Shown in pieces: positions 28,605 to 38,100 of a stretch of 64,000 nucleotides of DNA (positions are counted from its first letter, which is position 1; every line of letters starts with the position of its first letter). This DNA is from an uncultured candidatus Porisulfidus sp. (GTDB lineage Bacteria; Pseudomonadota; Gammaproteobacteria; Poriferisulfidales; Poriferisulfidaceae), in contig OY288106.1 in NCBI GenBank assembly GCA_958431155.1, positions 1,091,161 to 1,155,160 of the forward strand. The letters run 5' to 3'. Below the pieces are notes generated by a model. It was not told the DNA's origin and made no database searches. It worked only from the letters and a program-made list of their open reading frames with translations. Made by a program: the position numbers and the translations under genes.

Positions 28605-29593
28605 CAGTTCTTCTCCTCGCTATCTTCGAGTTCCGGCTGATCCAGCTTGACATGCATGATATTACAGTCTTCCAGGCTGTCCCGGGCCTCTTCGGCCAGA
28701 CCCTGCTCCGACCACGGCAGCTTCTTGTAGAACCCGATATCGTCCTCGCCGAGCAACGGGTACTTGATGATCGAGAAATACGGAGAGTGGTCGAAATCGC
28801 GCGGCGTGATCAGGCGCGGGTTGCGTTGCAGCATGCGGAATTGCCCTTCGTCCTGGACCACCAGCGGGACCACGGGGAAGCGGACCCGGTTGAACGCATT
28901 GGCGATCATCGTCGAACAGATCAGCCGGGTAGGATCCTGGTAGTTGTGCTCGAACAGGGACGAATGCCAGCGGCGCGGGACCACCGCCCACCAGGGCACA
29001 AGGAAGCGTGCGAGGTCCAGGATCTGCCGGACGTTGTAGCCCGCCCCCAGATGCAGCAGGGCGTAGGTCGAGACTCGGCGTGCATCCGTATAGCTTAGTC
29101 CCTGCGGCCGGCACAGGCGAAGGTGGTAGTCGCGGTAGCGCAGGATCGAGGAGACGATCGTGCCGCAGCCGAGCTCGGACTCTACGATCAGAGGGGCCTC
29201 CAACTCATCCTCCCGGAGGTAGCTGCGCGCAACCGAGCGCAGGGCCGGATCCCGGATCTTGCCCAGGGTGCCGATGACCAGCGCCGAATGCGTCCACACG
29301 CTGTTCGTGATGCCTCGCACCGCATGCGCCACCCGGGTACGCCCTTCGACCAACAGCACGTCGCCCATGCGCACCTCGTCCAGAAGGTGTTCGAAATTGA
29401 TCGGCGACAGCACTTCCCCTTTCTTCTTCTCGACCAACAGCCAAGTGATGGCCCGACGCTCCAGCCAATCCACCGCCCACCTCCAGAATTGCAGCGCACG
29501 CACTGCATAAACCCGGCCTCGGTGTGTCCAGCGGTCTGCGGCGCAACGCCAAACCGCCAGATCTGGGAGACGCAGAGAAGAATTCGTGGGCAT
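28604..29593 (-). CDS. YiiX/YebB-like NlpC/P60-superfamily cysteine hydrolase
   Basis: 329 aa. Residues 85-280 resemble the permuted NlpC/P60 papain-like fold of the YiiX/YebB group. The pattern is GDVLLVEGRTRV, then His in SVWTHSALVIG, and the candidate nucleophile Cys in LICSTMIANAFNRV. Upstream residues hold two amphipathic helices rather than a signal peptide. Members have been proposed to act on lipids or amide bonds; the substrate is not known. Overlap with fadE indicates co-transcription and suggests a link to acyl-lipid turnover, which is inference. Confidence 0.72.
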   Translation of the reverse strand: MPTNSSLRLPDLAVWRCAADRWTHRGRVYAVRALQFWRWAVDWLERRAITWLLVEKKKGEVLSPINFEHLLDEVRMGDVLLVEGRTRVAHAVRGITNSVWTHSALVIGTLGKIRDPALRSVARSYLREDELEAPLIVESELGCGTIVSSILRYRDYHLRLCRPQGLSYTDARRVSTYALLHLGAGYNVRQILDLARFLVPWWAVVPRRWHSSLFEHNYQDPTRLICSTMIANAFNRVRFPVVPLVVQDEGQFRMLQRNPRLITPRDFDHSPYFSIIKYPLLGEDDIGFYKKLPWSEQGLAEEARDSLEDCNIMHVKLDQPELEDSEEKN

Positions 29594-29627
29594 GGCCTCG
29601 ATATTCTAGTCGGCACTCCGTATTCGC

Positions 29628-30212
29628 TTAAGCAAAAACAATCCAGGTGGTCGCCAGGTACTTGACGCCCTGGCGCAGAGTGACGCCCCGGTGCTGATGG
29701 GTCCAGAACGGCGGGAACAGGATCAGCCGGCCGGCCGCCGGCGGTATCTTCGCTTCTTGATGCAGGAATTCGGTCTCCCCGCCTGGCCCCGCCACGTCGT
29801 TGAGGTACCAGATCGCCACCAGCTGCCGGTCCGCCAAGGTCGCACTGTCCGCGTCGACGTGCCAGTGGTAGTACTCGCCCTCGTCGGTGCGCTGCACCAC
29901 ATATCCCTGGTCCTTGAACCGCCCGCGAAAATACGGGTAGTGGTGCTGCAACTCCCGCAACGCGGCGGACAGGGAGGAAAACAGCCAGCGATCGACGTCC
30001 TGCCACTCCGGCCCGACCAGGGCCAAGTCGGTCGACCGTTTGAGTTCGGGCCGCTCGCTCGCGTCGGCGCCAGTGCGTCCAGGCGCCTTGCCCGGATGCG
30101 CCTCGAAGCGCTCGATGATGGCCTGACACTGCGCCAGCGTCAGCACGCCGTCCTGCTGCCAGATGAAACTGCCGGAAAGAACTTCGCGCAGCTCGGACGG
30201 AGACGCGCTCAC
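29628..30212 (-). CDS. 2-oxoglutarate/Fe(II)-dependent dioxygenase (prolyl 4-hydroxylase-like)
   Basis: 194 aa jelly-roll oxygenase. The iron ligands are His118 and Asp120 in WHVDADS and a distal His in FWTHQHRGV (His172 or His174). Lys184 in GVKYLATTW is placed to bind 2-oxoglutarate. The region GGETEFLHQEAKIPPAAGRL is typical of the P4Hc/PiuC-like family. The start overlaps the upstream gene by four bases. The substrate is unknown. Its place ahead of fatty acid genes is unusual. Confidence 0.8.
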   Translation of the reverse strand: MSASPSELREVLSGSFIWQQDGVLTLAQCQAIIERFEAHPGKAPGRTGADASERPELKRSTDLALVGPEWQDVDRWLFSSLSAALRELQHHYPYFRGRFKDQGYVVQRTDEGEYYHWHVDADSATLADRQLVAIWYLNDVAGPGGETEFLHQEAKIPPAAGRLILFPPFWTHQHRGVTLRQGVKYLATTWIVFA

Positions 30213-31246
30213 AGCGCCGCCGCTTCCAGCAGGCTCGTCAACTTCTGCGCGGGAGTCCGGCTCCGGCTGCCGACATGCAGCAGCTGTTTCGCGGTTTTTT
30301 CCCAGTGGGCACGGCCCCGATCGACCGTTTTCGGCAGGATGCTTTCATCGCGCTCGTCCTGCCAGCGGTCGAACGCCTCCACCAGATCCGGGAACAACTG
30401 CCGGCGCATGGCCGTCAGGCTGGCTCGATAGAACAGCAGCGCGGCGCGGTTGCCGTCTTCCAGCAAAGCCGGCAATGTCACCTGGCAGTCTGCCCAGTGG
30501 TCGCGCACCGCGCGCAGACCTAATTCCGCCATCCCGCGGGGCAGAGCATGCAACAGTTCGTGCCAGTCCTCTCCCAACTCCCGGCCGACCTCGATCTCGC
30601 CGATCTCATGCAGGATCAGGGTCCGCGCTTCGCATTCCGTCATCGCATCAAGCGCCGACTCCAGGTCTTCGTCGAACGGATAGCAGCGCAGAGCCTCGCC
30701 CAATGCGTTTTCCTTCTGGTTCCAACGCCATTCCTGCAAGCGCTCCCACAGCATGCGGCGCAAGGACTCCCGACGCACGAAGATGGTCTGGCCCAGAGTC
30801 ATCGCGGGCGGCGCGGCCAGGTCCCGCGCGCACTCTTCCCGGGCCTCATAGATCCGATAGTCTCCCTGACCCTGCTCGCCCAGCAACCGGCCCAGGAAAA
30901 AGTGCGGCACCTTGTGCAGGCCCAGCCCCGCGCTGTACACGTAGCCCTCCGGCAACAGCGCCTCATTGATGCCCTCGGTATCGAACGGGTCGTATTCCCG
31001 CCCCTGGATCGACACCGGGCGGTAAGACTCTTCGCCCAATTCCTCCCAGCGCTCCTCTCGTTCCTGGATCCAGCGCCCCACCGCGTCGTTCGGTAGGCTT
31101 GCCGTGAAATCCAGGCCCATCTCCCAACGGAAGTATTCGCGCATCTTCAGCAGATACACGCATAGGGTCAGGGCGCCCGCATGACGGGCATCGGCGATGT
31201 CGCAGTTGATCTGGACCCGCTCGCATAAAGGTTCGATGGCCTGCAT
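30209..31246 (-). CDS. Conserved hypothetical protein (Sfum_1244-like)
   Basis: 345 aa soluble protein. From memory it resembles the uncharacterised Sfum_1244 family, for example in FNCDIADARHAG-like openings (INCDIADARHAGALTLCVYL), EYDPFDTEGINEALLP and LAAPPAMTLGQTIFVRRESL. A central ILHEIGEIEVG followed by DWHELLHALP gives two His-Glu pairs that might bind a metal. No signal peptide or membrane span. It overlaps the dioxygenase gene by four bases and starts 23 bp after parE. Function unknown. Confidence 0.6.
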   Translation of the reverse strand: MQAIEPLCERVQINCDIADARHAGALTLCVYLLKMREYFRWEMGLDFTASLPNDAVGRWIQEREERWEELGEESYRPVSIQGREYDPFDTEGINEALLPEGYVYSAGLGLHKVPHFFLGRLLGEQGQGDYRIYEAREECARDLAAPPAMTLGQTIFVRRESLRRMLWERLQEWRWNQKENALGEALRCYPFDEDLESALDAMTECEARTLILHEIGEIEVGRELGEDWHELLHALPRGMAELGLRAVRDHWADCQVTLPALLEDGNRAALLFYRASLTAMRRQLFPDLVEAFDRWQDERDESILPKTVDRGRAHWEKTAKQLLHVGSRSRTPAQKLTSLLEAAAL

Positions 31247-31269
31247 GGTGTTGTCCTTCCTACCGTCGT

Positions 31270-31572
31270 CTAAAAATGTCGTGTTGCCAACCTACGATCG
31301 TGCAAAACCCGCATAATCTCGATACTGCAACTTGTCTCTCGATAATAGACGACATGGCGAATAACCGGATATTTGCGGTATCCGGCGCGTATATTGTCGC
31401 ATTGTGTTCCTGCTTTCGGACTGTCGGCCAAAAACTCAAACGCGGCGGTTAAATCGTCAATATAGCGGTCGGTCTGCTCTGCGCCCCACTCGGCGAGTGA
31501 GTAGAGCCAAACAGCCTCCATGTCTTCCCTTGCCCTCGGAGCAAGCCTGTATTCAGCGGCTTTTGCCGGCAT
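31270..31572 (-). CDS. parE: ParE/RelE-family toxin
   Basis: 100 aa, the normal size of a ParE toxin. Motifs match the family: YRLAPRAREDMEAVWLYSLA, AFEFLADSPKAGTQC, RAGYRKYPVIRHVVYY and the end EIMRVLHDRR. ParE toxins generally inhibit DNA gyrase, RelE relatives cut mRNA; the sequence favours ParE. I chose the ATG at 31572, which overlaps the parD end by 20 bases. The local base composition is less GC-rich than in neighbours, consistent with transfer. Confidence 0.88.
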   Translation of the reverse strand: MPAKAAEYRLAPRAREDMEAVWLYSLAEWGAEQTDRYIDDLTAAFEFLADSPKAGTQCDNIRAGYRKYPVIRHVVYYRETSCSIEIMRVLHDRRLATRHF

Positions 31573-31810
31573 GTTTGGCCGCCATTTCTTGCTTGAACCG
31601 ACTACTATCAAACGGCTTCGTGTCGCCGCTTTCCTCGCCCTCGATCAGTGCGGCACGGATCACCTCAATGTCAGCTTGGCTTGCTTGGTCGCGACGAATC
31701 AGATCGCGAACATATTCGCTGTCATTGGTAAACTGTCCGGCGGCTATCTGCGCCTTGATCCAATTGTCTTGTTGATCGGTAATGGTGATTGTTTTGCGTG
31801 TTGTACCCAT
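31553..31810 (-). CDS. parD: ParD-family antitoxin
   Basis: 85 aa. An N-terminal ribbon-helix-helix (KTITITDQQDNWIKAQIAAG ... NDSEYVRDLIRRDQ) binds DNA and the C-terminal half binds toxin. It starts at the ATG at 31810 with TTGGAGG nine to ten bases upstream. Antitoxin-first order and overlap with parE are typical of autoregulated type II modules. Confidence 0.88.
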   Translation of the reverse strand: MGTTRKTITITDQQDNWIKAQIAAGQFTNDSEYVRDLIRRDQASQADIEVIRAALIEGEESGDTKPFDSSRFKQEMAAKHAGKSR

Positions 31811-31912
31811 AAGAACGGCCTCCAAGGAGTGACGAGAAAATCATACTATTGGTGTAGATTAGCACGATTTCGATTTTCCCAAGAGCCTTCCCAATTGCTA
31901 AGTCAACAAATT

Positions 31913-31932
31913 TGCGCATTATTTAAGGCGCA
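31913..31932. promoter_or_regulatory. Short palindrome upstream of parDE
   Basis: TGCGC (31913-31917) and GCGCA (31928-31932) form an interrupted inverted repeat in the AT-rich 150-bp gap between parD and the divergent 186-aa gene. It could be an operator for either, but the arms are only five bases. Confidence 0.25.
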
Positions 31933-31961
31933 CATATTAGAATTCCTGCCAGAGTCCCGCC

Positions 31962-32522
31962 ATGCCCCGCCTTTCCCGACACTGGAACCAGCGTGAAACG
32001 CCGCGCAGCGCGGGCCAGACGGCCAGCGCCCTGTCCGTCAATATCTGGCGGCTCGCCAGCGACGCCCTGCTGGCGCTTGAGAACGAAGGGTTCGAAACCG
32101 CCGACTGGTCGCAGCGGCTGGATGTGATCGGGCATTTCGCGATCTTCGGCGTGCACCTGACCGACCGCGAAACCCAAGCGCGGCTGTCCGACGAGGAACG
32201 AGGCCAGCTGATTCCCTCGCTGGCCAGTCACCTGGCCGCGCTGATGCAGGACAACCGACTGGAGTGCGACGGCCCGGGAGAGCACGCAGCACGCTTTATT
32301 GAACTGCTTAATGTGCGATCCGGAATCTATGCCGACTGCCAGTGGTCCGAAGAGGAGGGGCCGGGATTTGCGCTGTGCCGGGAACTCGGCGATGCGGTAG
32401 CCGACAGCATGGGAGAGAAGGATCAGGAATGGATCGCCACCTACGTCATCGACCGCGAGGCGCCGAAGTTCGCAACCGCATTGCGGCGGGTCCTCCGAAG
32501 CCTGGTTTCAGGCGGAGCGTGA
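31962..32522 (+). CDS. Hypothetical protein, 186 aa
   Basis: Soluble, mainly helical protein with an N-terminal basic stretch and a Trp/Asp-rich middle (NVRSGIYADCQWSEEEGPGF). No signal peptide, membrane helix or motif I can name. Codon use is in line with the chromosome. It faces parDE divergently and ends before a small opposite-strand gene. Conservation in relatives would need a search. Confidence 0.5.
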   Translation: MPRLSRHWNQRETPRSAGQTASALSVNIWRLASDALLALENEGFETADWSQRLDVIGHFAIFGVHLTDRETQARLSDEERGQLIPSLASHLAALMQDNRLECDGPGEHAARFIELLNVRSGIYADCQWSEEEGPGFALCRELGDAVADSMGEKDQEWIATYVIDREAPKFATALRRVLRSLVSGGA

Positions 32523-32526
32523 CTCG

Positions 32527-32542
32527 GCACTTTGAAGTGCCC
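32527..32542. terminator. Weak hairpin after the 186-aa gene
   Basis: GGCACT and AGTGCC (32527-32532 with 32537-32542) form a perfect 6-bp stem with a TTGA loop, four bases after the stop. No U-run follows, so termination would be weak; it lies between two convergent genes. Confidence 0.3.
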
Positions 32543-32593
32543 CGTTTCCTGTTGCAGAAGGCCGATGGGCCGGATGAAACTTGATGGACCCGA

Positions 32594-32785
32594 TTATGTC
32601 CAGTTCTCGAAATTACCGGTTTCCTTTTCCTGGCCGTCCTCAAATCCAGCCTGATAGGCTTCGGTGAGGCGTTGCTCCTCTCGCGTCGGGTGGCCCAGAT
32701 AACCGCCCTGCCAGCCGAGAATGTACTCGGGGTCAACCCCCAATTCCTCCATGCGGGCGACCGTGTCTCGATAGGTTTGATCCAT
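32594..32785 (-). CDS. Small conserved hypothetical protein, 63 aa
   Basis: MDQTYRDTVARMEELGVDPE then YILGWQGGYLGHPTREEQRL and a final GFEDGQEKETGNFENW. Acidic, soluble, helix-rich; I believe similar proteins occur in other Gammaproteobacteria with the same YILGW...GYL pattern, but cannot verify. Its leader holds AAGGAG and a perfect inverted repeat (32798-32802 with 32809-32813), so the ribosome binding site may be partly masked. Confidence 0.55.
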   Translation of the reverse strand: MDQTYRDTVARMEELGVDPEYILGWQGGYLGHPTREEQRLTEAYQAGFEDGQEKETGNFENWT

Positions 32786-32935
32786 TGAGTGCTACCTGCT
32801 CCTTGTAAGGAGCGTCATTTTAACTCATGTCCGCTCCCGGTTCGTGCGGCGATTCGACCCTGAATCGGAAAACCGGCAAACACCGGTGCACTCTGTTCTA
32901 AAATTGTCTCCTCGACAGGTGCCCCCTCCGACCTG

Positions 32936-33259
32936 ATGTCCCGCATTCGCATCCGCATCTCACACTATCTGGCCCAAGTGACTCTGCTGAGCGTGGGGAC
33001 GGCGCTGGCGGCCTTGTACCTGATCCAGTTCAGCGATCCGCCCTATCCCGCGCTGGTGCCCGTCGCATTCTGGTTTTTCTATCTGGCGTACCTCAGCCTG
33101 CTATGGCTTCTGCGGCTTCTGAGCGGCGGGGCCTCGGTCTGGCAGCAGTCCATGGCGATCGGGACGGCCGCGGCACTCACCATCGCCCTCTACCTGGCCG
33201 GACATGTCGGCGAGCAGCAGCGCGACATCGATCTGCAGGAACGCAAACTTAGCGACTGA
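32936..33259 (+). CDS. Small three-helix membrane protein
   Basis: 107 aa. After a basic N-terminus (MSRIRIRISHYLAQ) there are three hydrophobic segments at about 15-30, 40-61 and 70-90, and a charged C-terminal tail (QQRDIDLQERKLSD). No named family. It ends two bases before cysS and is probably co-transcribed. A TAAAAT at 32899-32904 may be its -10. Confidence 0.6.
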   Translation: MSRIRIRISHYLAQVTLLSVGTALAALYLIQFSDPPYPALVPVAFWFFYLAYLSLLWLLRLLSGGASVWQQSMAIGTAAALTIALYLAGHVGEQQRDIDLQERKLSD

Positions 33260-33261
33260 CC

Positions 33262-34635
33262 ATGCTCCGCCTGTACGACACCGCAACCCGCAAGAAGGTT
33301 GCCTTCGCTCCGCTCGACCCCGAGCGCGCCACCCTGTACGTCTGCGGCCCTACCGTCTACGACCACATCCATATCGGCAATGCCCGCCCGCTGGTGGTGT
33401 TCGATGTGCTGGCCCGCGTGCTGCGCCGCCTCTACCCCCAAGTCGTCTATGCGCGCAACCTGACCGACATCGACGACAAGATCCTGGACCGGGCCGAGCA
33501 GGAGAACTGCAGGTACGACGAACTGACCGCCCGCTACATCGGCGCTTTCCATGAAGTCTGCGCCTCTCTCGGAGGGCTCCCGGTGGATCTGGAGCCGCGT
33601 GCGACCGAAACCATCCCGGCCATGCTTGCGATGATCCGTACCCTGCTGGATTCGGGCCATGCCTACCAGGCGGACGGACACATCCTGTTTGCAGTGGACA
33701 GCTTTGACGGTTACGGCGAGTTGTCGGGGCGGCGGGTGGAGGAAATGAACCCCGGGGCCCGGGTGGAAGTGGCCGACTACAAGCGCAATCCGGCGGATTT
33801 CGTCCTGTGGAAGCCCTCGACACCGGAACAGCCGGGTTGGGACAGCCCCTTCGGGCGGGGCCGGCCGGGCTGGCACTTGGAATGCTCGTGCATGATCGCA
33901 CATCATCTGGGCCCGACCATCGACATCCATGGCGGCGGCCAGGACCTGGTGTTTCCCCACCATGAGAACGAACGCGCGCAGAGCCGCTGCGCCCACCCCG
34001 GCGAATCGTTCGTGCGGCTGTGGATGCACAACGGCTACGTCACGGTCGACGGCGAGAAGATGGCCAAATCCATCGGCAACGTCCGCCAGGTCCGGGAACT
34101 GCTCGAGCGGCATCCGGGCGAACTGCTGCGCCTTGCCCTGCTGCATGCGCATTACCGCAAGCCGCTGGACTGGACCGACGACCTGCTCGTCGAGGCCCGC
34201 CAGACCCTGGACCGGCTCTACCGCGCCTGGCAGGACGCAGGGAGTCCGGAAGCCGACGGGGCCGAGCCGGATGCGGAATTCCTGCAGGCCCTGCACGACG
34301 ACCTCAACACCCCGCTGGCCCTGCGGTGCCTGCGGCACGAAGCCGCGGCCCTGGCCCATCTTCAGGGAGCGCAACGGACGGAAGCCGCCCGGCGGCTGTA
34401 CGCCGGCGCCCGGATGCTCGGGCTGCTCGAATCTTCCGCCGAGGAATGGTTCCACGCCGGCACCGCTTCCGACGGTCTGGCTGATGACGAGATCGAGACC
34501 CTGCTGGCCGAGCGGCGATCCGCCCGGCAGAATGGAGACTATGCGGCGGCCGACCGCATCCGCGACCAGTTGCTGGAGGCCGGGATCGCGGTGGAAGACC
34601 TGCCGGACGGCAGTCATTGGCGACGCGTTAAATAG
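33262..34635 (+). CDS. cysS: Cysteine-tRNA ligase
   Basis: 457 aa class I synthetase (E. coli 461). The HIGH motif reads HIGN in YDHIHIGNARP, a usual variant. KMSKS is KMAKSIGN. Zinc ligands are visible in YVCGPTVYD, HLECSCM and FPHHENERAQS. The C-terminal anticodon-binding part is present (ARQNGDYAAADRIRDQLLEA). It follows a small membrane-protein gene. Confidence 0.97.
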   Translation: MLRLYDTATRKKVAFAPLDPERATLYVCGPTVYDHIHIGNARPLVVFDVLARVLRRLYPQVVYARNLTDIDDKILDRAEQENCRYDELTARYIGAFHEVCASLGGLPVDLEPRATETIPAMLAMIRTLLDSGHAYQADGHILFAVDSFDGYGELSGRRVEEMNPGARVEVADYKRNPADFVLWKPSTPEQPGWDSPFGRGRPGWHLECSCMIAHHLGPTIDIHGGGQDLVFPHHENERAQSRCAHPGESFVRLWMHNGYVTVDGEKMAKSIGNVRQVRELLERHPGELLRLALLHAHYRKPLDWTDDLLVEARQTLDRLYRAWQDAGSPEADGAEPDAEFLQALHDDLNTPLALRCLRHEAAALAHLQGAQRTEAARRLYAGARMLGLLESSAEEWFHAGTASDGLADDEIETLLAERRSARQNGDYAAADRIRDQLLEAGIAVEDLPDGSHWRRVK

Positions 34636-34680
34636 GGCGCCTCATGTAGACTGTATAGGTCAAAAGTTTTCCTTTACGAA

Positions 34681-35151
34681 ATGGCTTCATTATTTTCTCC
34701 CCGGGAGAGTGTCGAGCAGGTCGAAGAAGGCGATCAATTGGCCCCGAAGTTCGACGAGAACGGCCTGATTCCTGTGGTCACCACGGATTACGAGTCCGGC
34801 GAGGTGTTGATGGTCGCGTACCAGAATGCCGAGGCGCTGGAGCGAACTATCCGAAGCGGCGAGGCCTGGTATTACAGCCGCAGCCGCCAATGTTTGTGGC
34901 ACAAGGGTGCCACCAGCGGATTGGTACAAAAGGTGCGTGAACTGCGCATCGACGACGACCAGGACACGGTCTGGATGCGCGTGACGGTGGAGGGCTCCGG
35001 CGCCAGTTGTCACGTTGGCTACCGATCCTGCTTCTACCGCAAGGTGCCGACGGGGGATTCGGCCGGGCAGGCGCTGGAGAACCTGGAACGCGAGAAAACT
35101 TTCGACCCTGAGGAAGTCTACGGCGACACTGAGAACCCGACTCGCCTGTAA
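34681..35151 (+). CDS. hisI: Phosphoribosyl-AMP cyclohydrolase with variant metal motif
   Basis: 156 aa enzyme for the third step of histidine synthesis. The family signature is complete in outline: [34 protein letters not shown] and the C-terminal [14 protein letters not shown] with Cys110 and Cys117. The classical DCDxD motif reads D91-D92-D93-Q94-D95, so the zinc-binding Cys is an Asp. I recall similar variants in alphaproteobacteria but cannot check. About 30 extra N-terminal residues precede the domain. There is no fused HisE and no other his gene nearby. Confidence 0.9.
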   Translation: MASLFSPRESVEQVEEGDQLAPKFDENGLIPVVTTDYESGEVLMVAYQNAEALERTIRSGEAWYYSRSRQCLWHKGATSGLVQKVRELRIDDDQDTVWMRVTVEGSGASCHVGYRSCFYRKVPTGDSAGQALENLEREKTFDPEEVYGDTENPTRL

Positions 35152-35166
35152 TCCAGACGTCCGCCA

Positions 35167-38100
35167 ATGCCTTCGACTTTCCGTCTGCTGCTGACACGAC
35201 GGCTCGGACCTTTTTTCTTCACCCAACTGACCGGGGCCTACAACGACAACGTCTTCCGTAACGCGCTGGTCGTCCTGATCACCTACCGCATCACCGAGCT
35301 GGCCGGGTTCGGCAGCGAAGAACTGGTCGCCGCTTCCGCGGGCGTATTCCTGCTCCCTTTCCTGCTGTTTTCCGCCCTAGGGGGGAAACTGGCCGATCAC
35401 TTTCCCCGCCACCGGCTGATCCAACACATCAAACTGGCGGAATGCGCCCTGATGGCGCTGACCTGGATCGGTTTCGCCACCGGGTCGGTCGGTTTTCTGT
35501 TCGTGATCCTTTTCCTGACCGGGCTGCAGTCCGCCCTGTTCGGCCCGGTGAAATATGCCATCCTGCCAAACCTGTTGTCTCGAACCGAACTGCTGGCCGG
35601 CAATGCCTGGGTAGCAGTCGGCACGTTCATCTCCATTCTTGCCGGGAGCCTGACCGGGACTCTTCTGATGGGCGTCCCCGACGCCTCTCTCTGGGTGCCC
35701 GGCATCCTGGTGGTCAGTGCCGCTGCAGGCTACCTGGCAAGTTATCGGATCCCGGCGCAGTCTCCCGGCAACGCCGCGCTACAACTCTCTTTTGAGCCAT
35801 TCAGTGAAACCTCGCGGATCCTGCGCGAAGGCCTGAGCCAGCCGCGGCTGGCCTGGCTGATGCTCTCCATCAGTTGGTTCTGGATGATCGGGGTGGGCCT
35901 GCTTATACAGCTGCCGCTGTTCGTCCGTGATGTACTGGCCGGAAACGAGCAGGCGCTGGCCGGGGCGCTCGCGATTTTCACCATCGGGGTCGGTCTTGGC
36001 GCCTTACTTTGCAATCGCTGGCTTGGCGGTGCGGCTCGGGCGACCTGGGCGCCGTTGGCCGCAGCGGCCCTCGGGGCCGGATTCGTGCTGCTCGGCCTCG
36101 TCCCGCCGGCCGAAGTTCCGCTCCGCGGATTCGATGCGCTCCTGAATGACCCGCAGGCTGTGAGCACCCTTGGAATCCTGCTGGCGGTTGCCGTGGCAGG
36201 AGGCTTCTACGTCACGCCCCTGTACACCATGGTCCAGCAGCGCGCACCGGAAGAACGGCGTGCACGGATCATCGCCTGCAACAACATTCTCAACTCCATA
36301 TTCATGGCGCTGGCCTCGGTGCTGTCCATCCTCATCTTCCAGTCCGGCGGCACCATCGTCACCATGTGGCTGGCCATGGCCGCCACCGCAGCCGCGGCGG
36401 CGTTGATCCTGCTACACATCACGCAGGGCAGTTTCCGCCACATCCTGCTTTGGCCGATCGCCTCGATCATGCTGACTTCGGAACCGCCGCCACCCGGCTC
36501 TCTGGTGTTCGTCCGGCGTGGAAGCGCGTGGGTCGCCTGGGCGCTAGCCGCAACCATTCCCGGCAAACTCGAAATCCATGTTGATCCCTCGCTGCTGCGC
36601 CGCCCCAGCCTGCGCCTGCTGGCCTGCTGGGTTCGCCTGAGGCCGCTGGACCCCTCTGCCTTGGACGACCAATGGCCGGGGGGCGAGGATGAGCCTTCGC
36701 ATATCACGCTGATCTTCCCGGCAGCCGGCCCGAAGGGCGAGGCTTCGCTGCTGGAACTGATGCAGATCGCCCGGCAACGCTCGGGTCGCCCCGTTGAAGT
36801 CGCGCACGTCAGTGACCCGGAACTCTACATGCCCCGCTTCCACCCACGCATTCGGGTAGGGTTCGAGAGTTGTCCGTTGCCGCCCCGTGCGGCCGACGAG
36901 CCCGAAACCATCCGCCGCGACGCCTTGAGGATCTACGACCTGCTGTGCGAACTGGAATACCGGATGCACTGCAAGGAGTGTACGACGCTGCAATCCCTGT
37001 ACGGTGCCGTCCAAAGATTCGGAGGCAATCGCTCCATTCTGGCCGATCTGGAGCGGACTTTGACCTATCGCCAACTGCTACGGGCGATCCACGCCGTCGC
37101 CCAACTGCTTGAGCGCGCGTTACCGAAAACGCAGGACACGATCGGCATCCTGCTGCCGAACGCCGCCGCCATGCCGATCACCTTCTTCGCCACGCATGCG
37201 CTGCAGCGCATCCCGGTCATGCTCAACTACACCGCCGGGCCGACCAATCTCGCCAGCGCCTGCCGCACCGCGGGGCTCACCCACATCGTGACTTCGCGCC
37301 GATTCGTCGAAAAGGCCGATCTCGGAGATCTGGCCGACGCTCTCGCCAAAGACTGCGCCGTGGTGTGGCTGGAAGACCTGAGATCGAAACTGAGCCTCGG
37401 CATGAAGCTTGTCGCCGCTTGGCGCGCCCTGCGCATGCCGCGGGGCGGTGATGCCTCGGACCCTGCCGTGGTGCTATTCACTTCCGGATCGGAGGGTGAA
37501 CCCAAGGGCGTGGTGCTGAGCCACCGAAACCTGCAGCGCAACCGCTGCCAGGTACGCGCGGTGCTCGACCTGACCCCCGAGGACCACCTGCTGCTGTGCC
37601 TTCCGACCTTCCATTCGTTCGCCCTGGGCGTTGGCCTGCTGTTGCCACTGATGTCGGGGCTGCGCTGCACCCTGTATCCCAGCCCGCTGCACTACAAGCA
37701 AATCCCCGAACTGATCCGCAAGCTCGGCATTACCGTGTTCTTCTCCACCGACACGTTCCTGAACGGCTACGGACAGGCGGCAGACCGGGAGGATTTGGAA
37801 AGCCTGCGCCTGATCGTGGCGGGTGCCGAACCGCTCAAGCCGAGCACCTGTAAATTCTGGCAGGAACGCTTCGGGCTGACGGTCCACGAGGGCTACGGGG
37901 TGACCGAGACCTCCCCCGCGGTCAGCGCCAACACGTCTGCATGCAACCGACCCGGGTCGGTTGGACGCCTGATGCCGGAGATCGAGGCGCGCCTGGAACC
38001 GCTGGACGATTCCCGGGACAGCACCGGCATTGTCCGCGGCCGGCTGTTCCTGCGTGGCCCGAACGTGATGTCCGGCTACTGGCTGCCGGGGGAGAGCCGG

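Noticed and set aside
33190-34617. 475-aa open frame on the minus strand
   Set aside because: Antisense to cysS, with no recognisable domain and a composition typical of a shadow frame.
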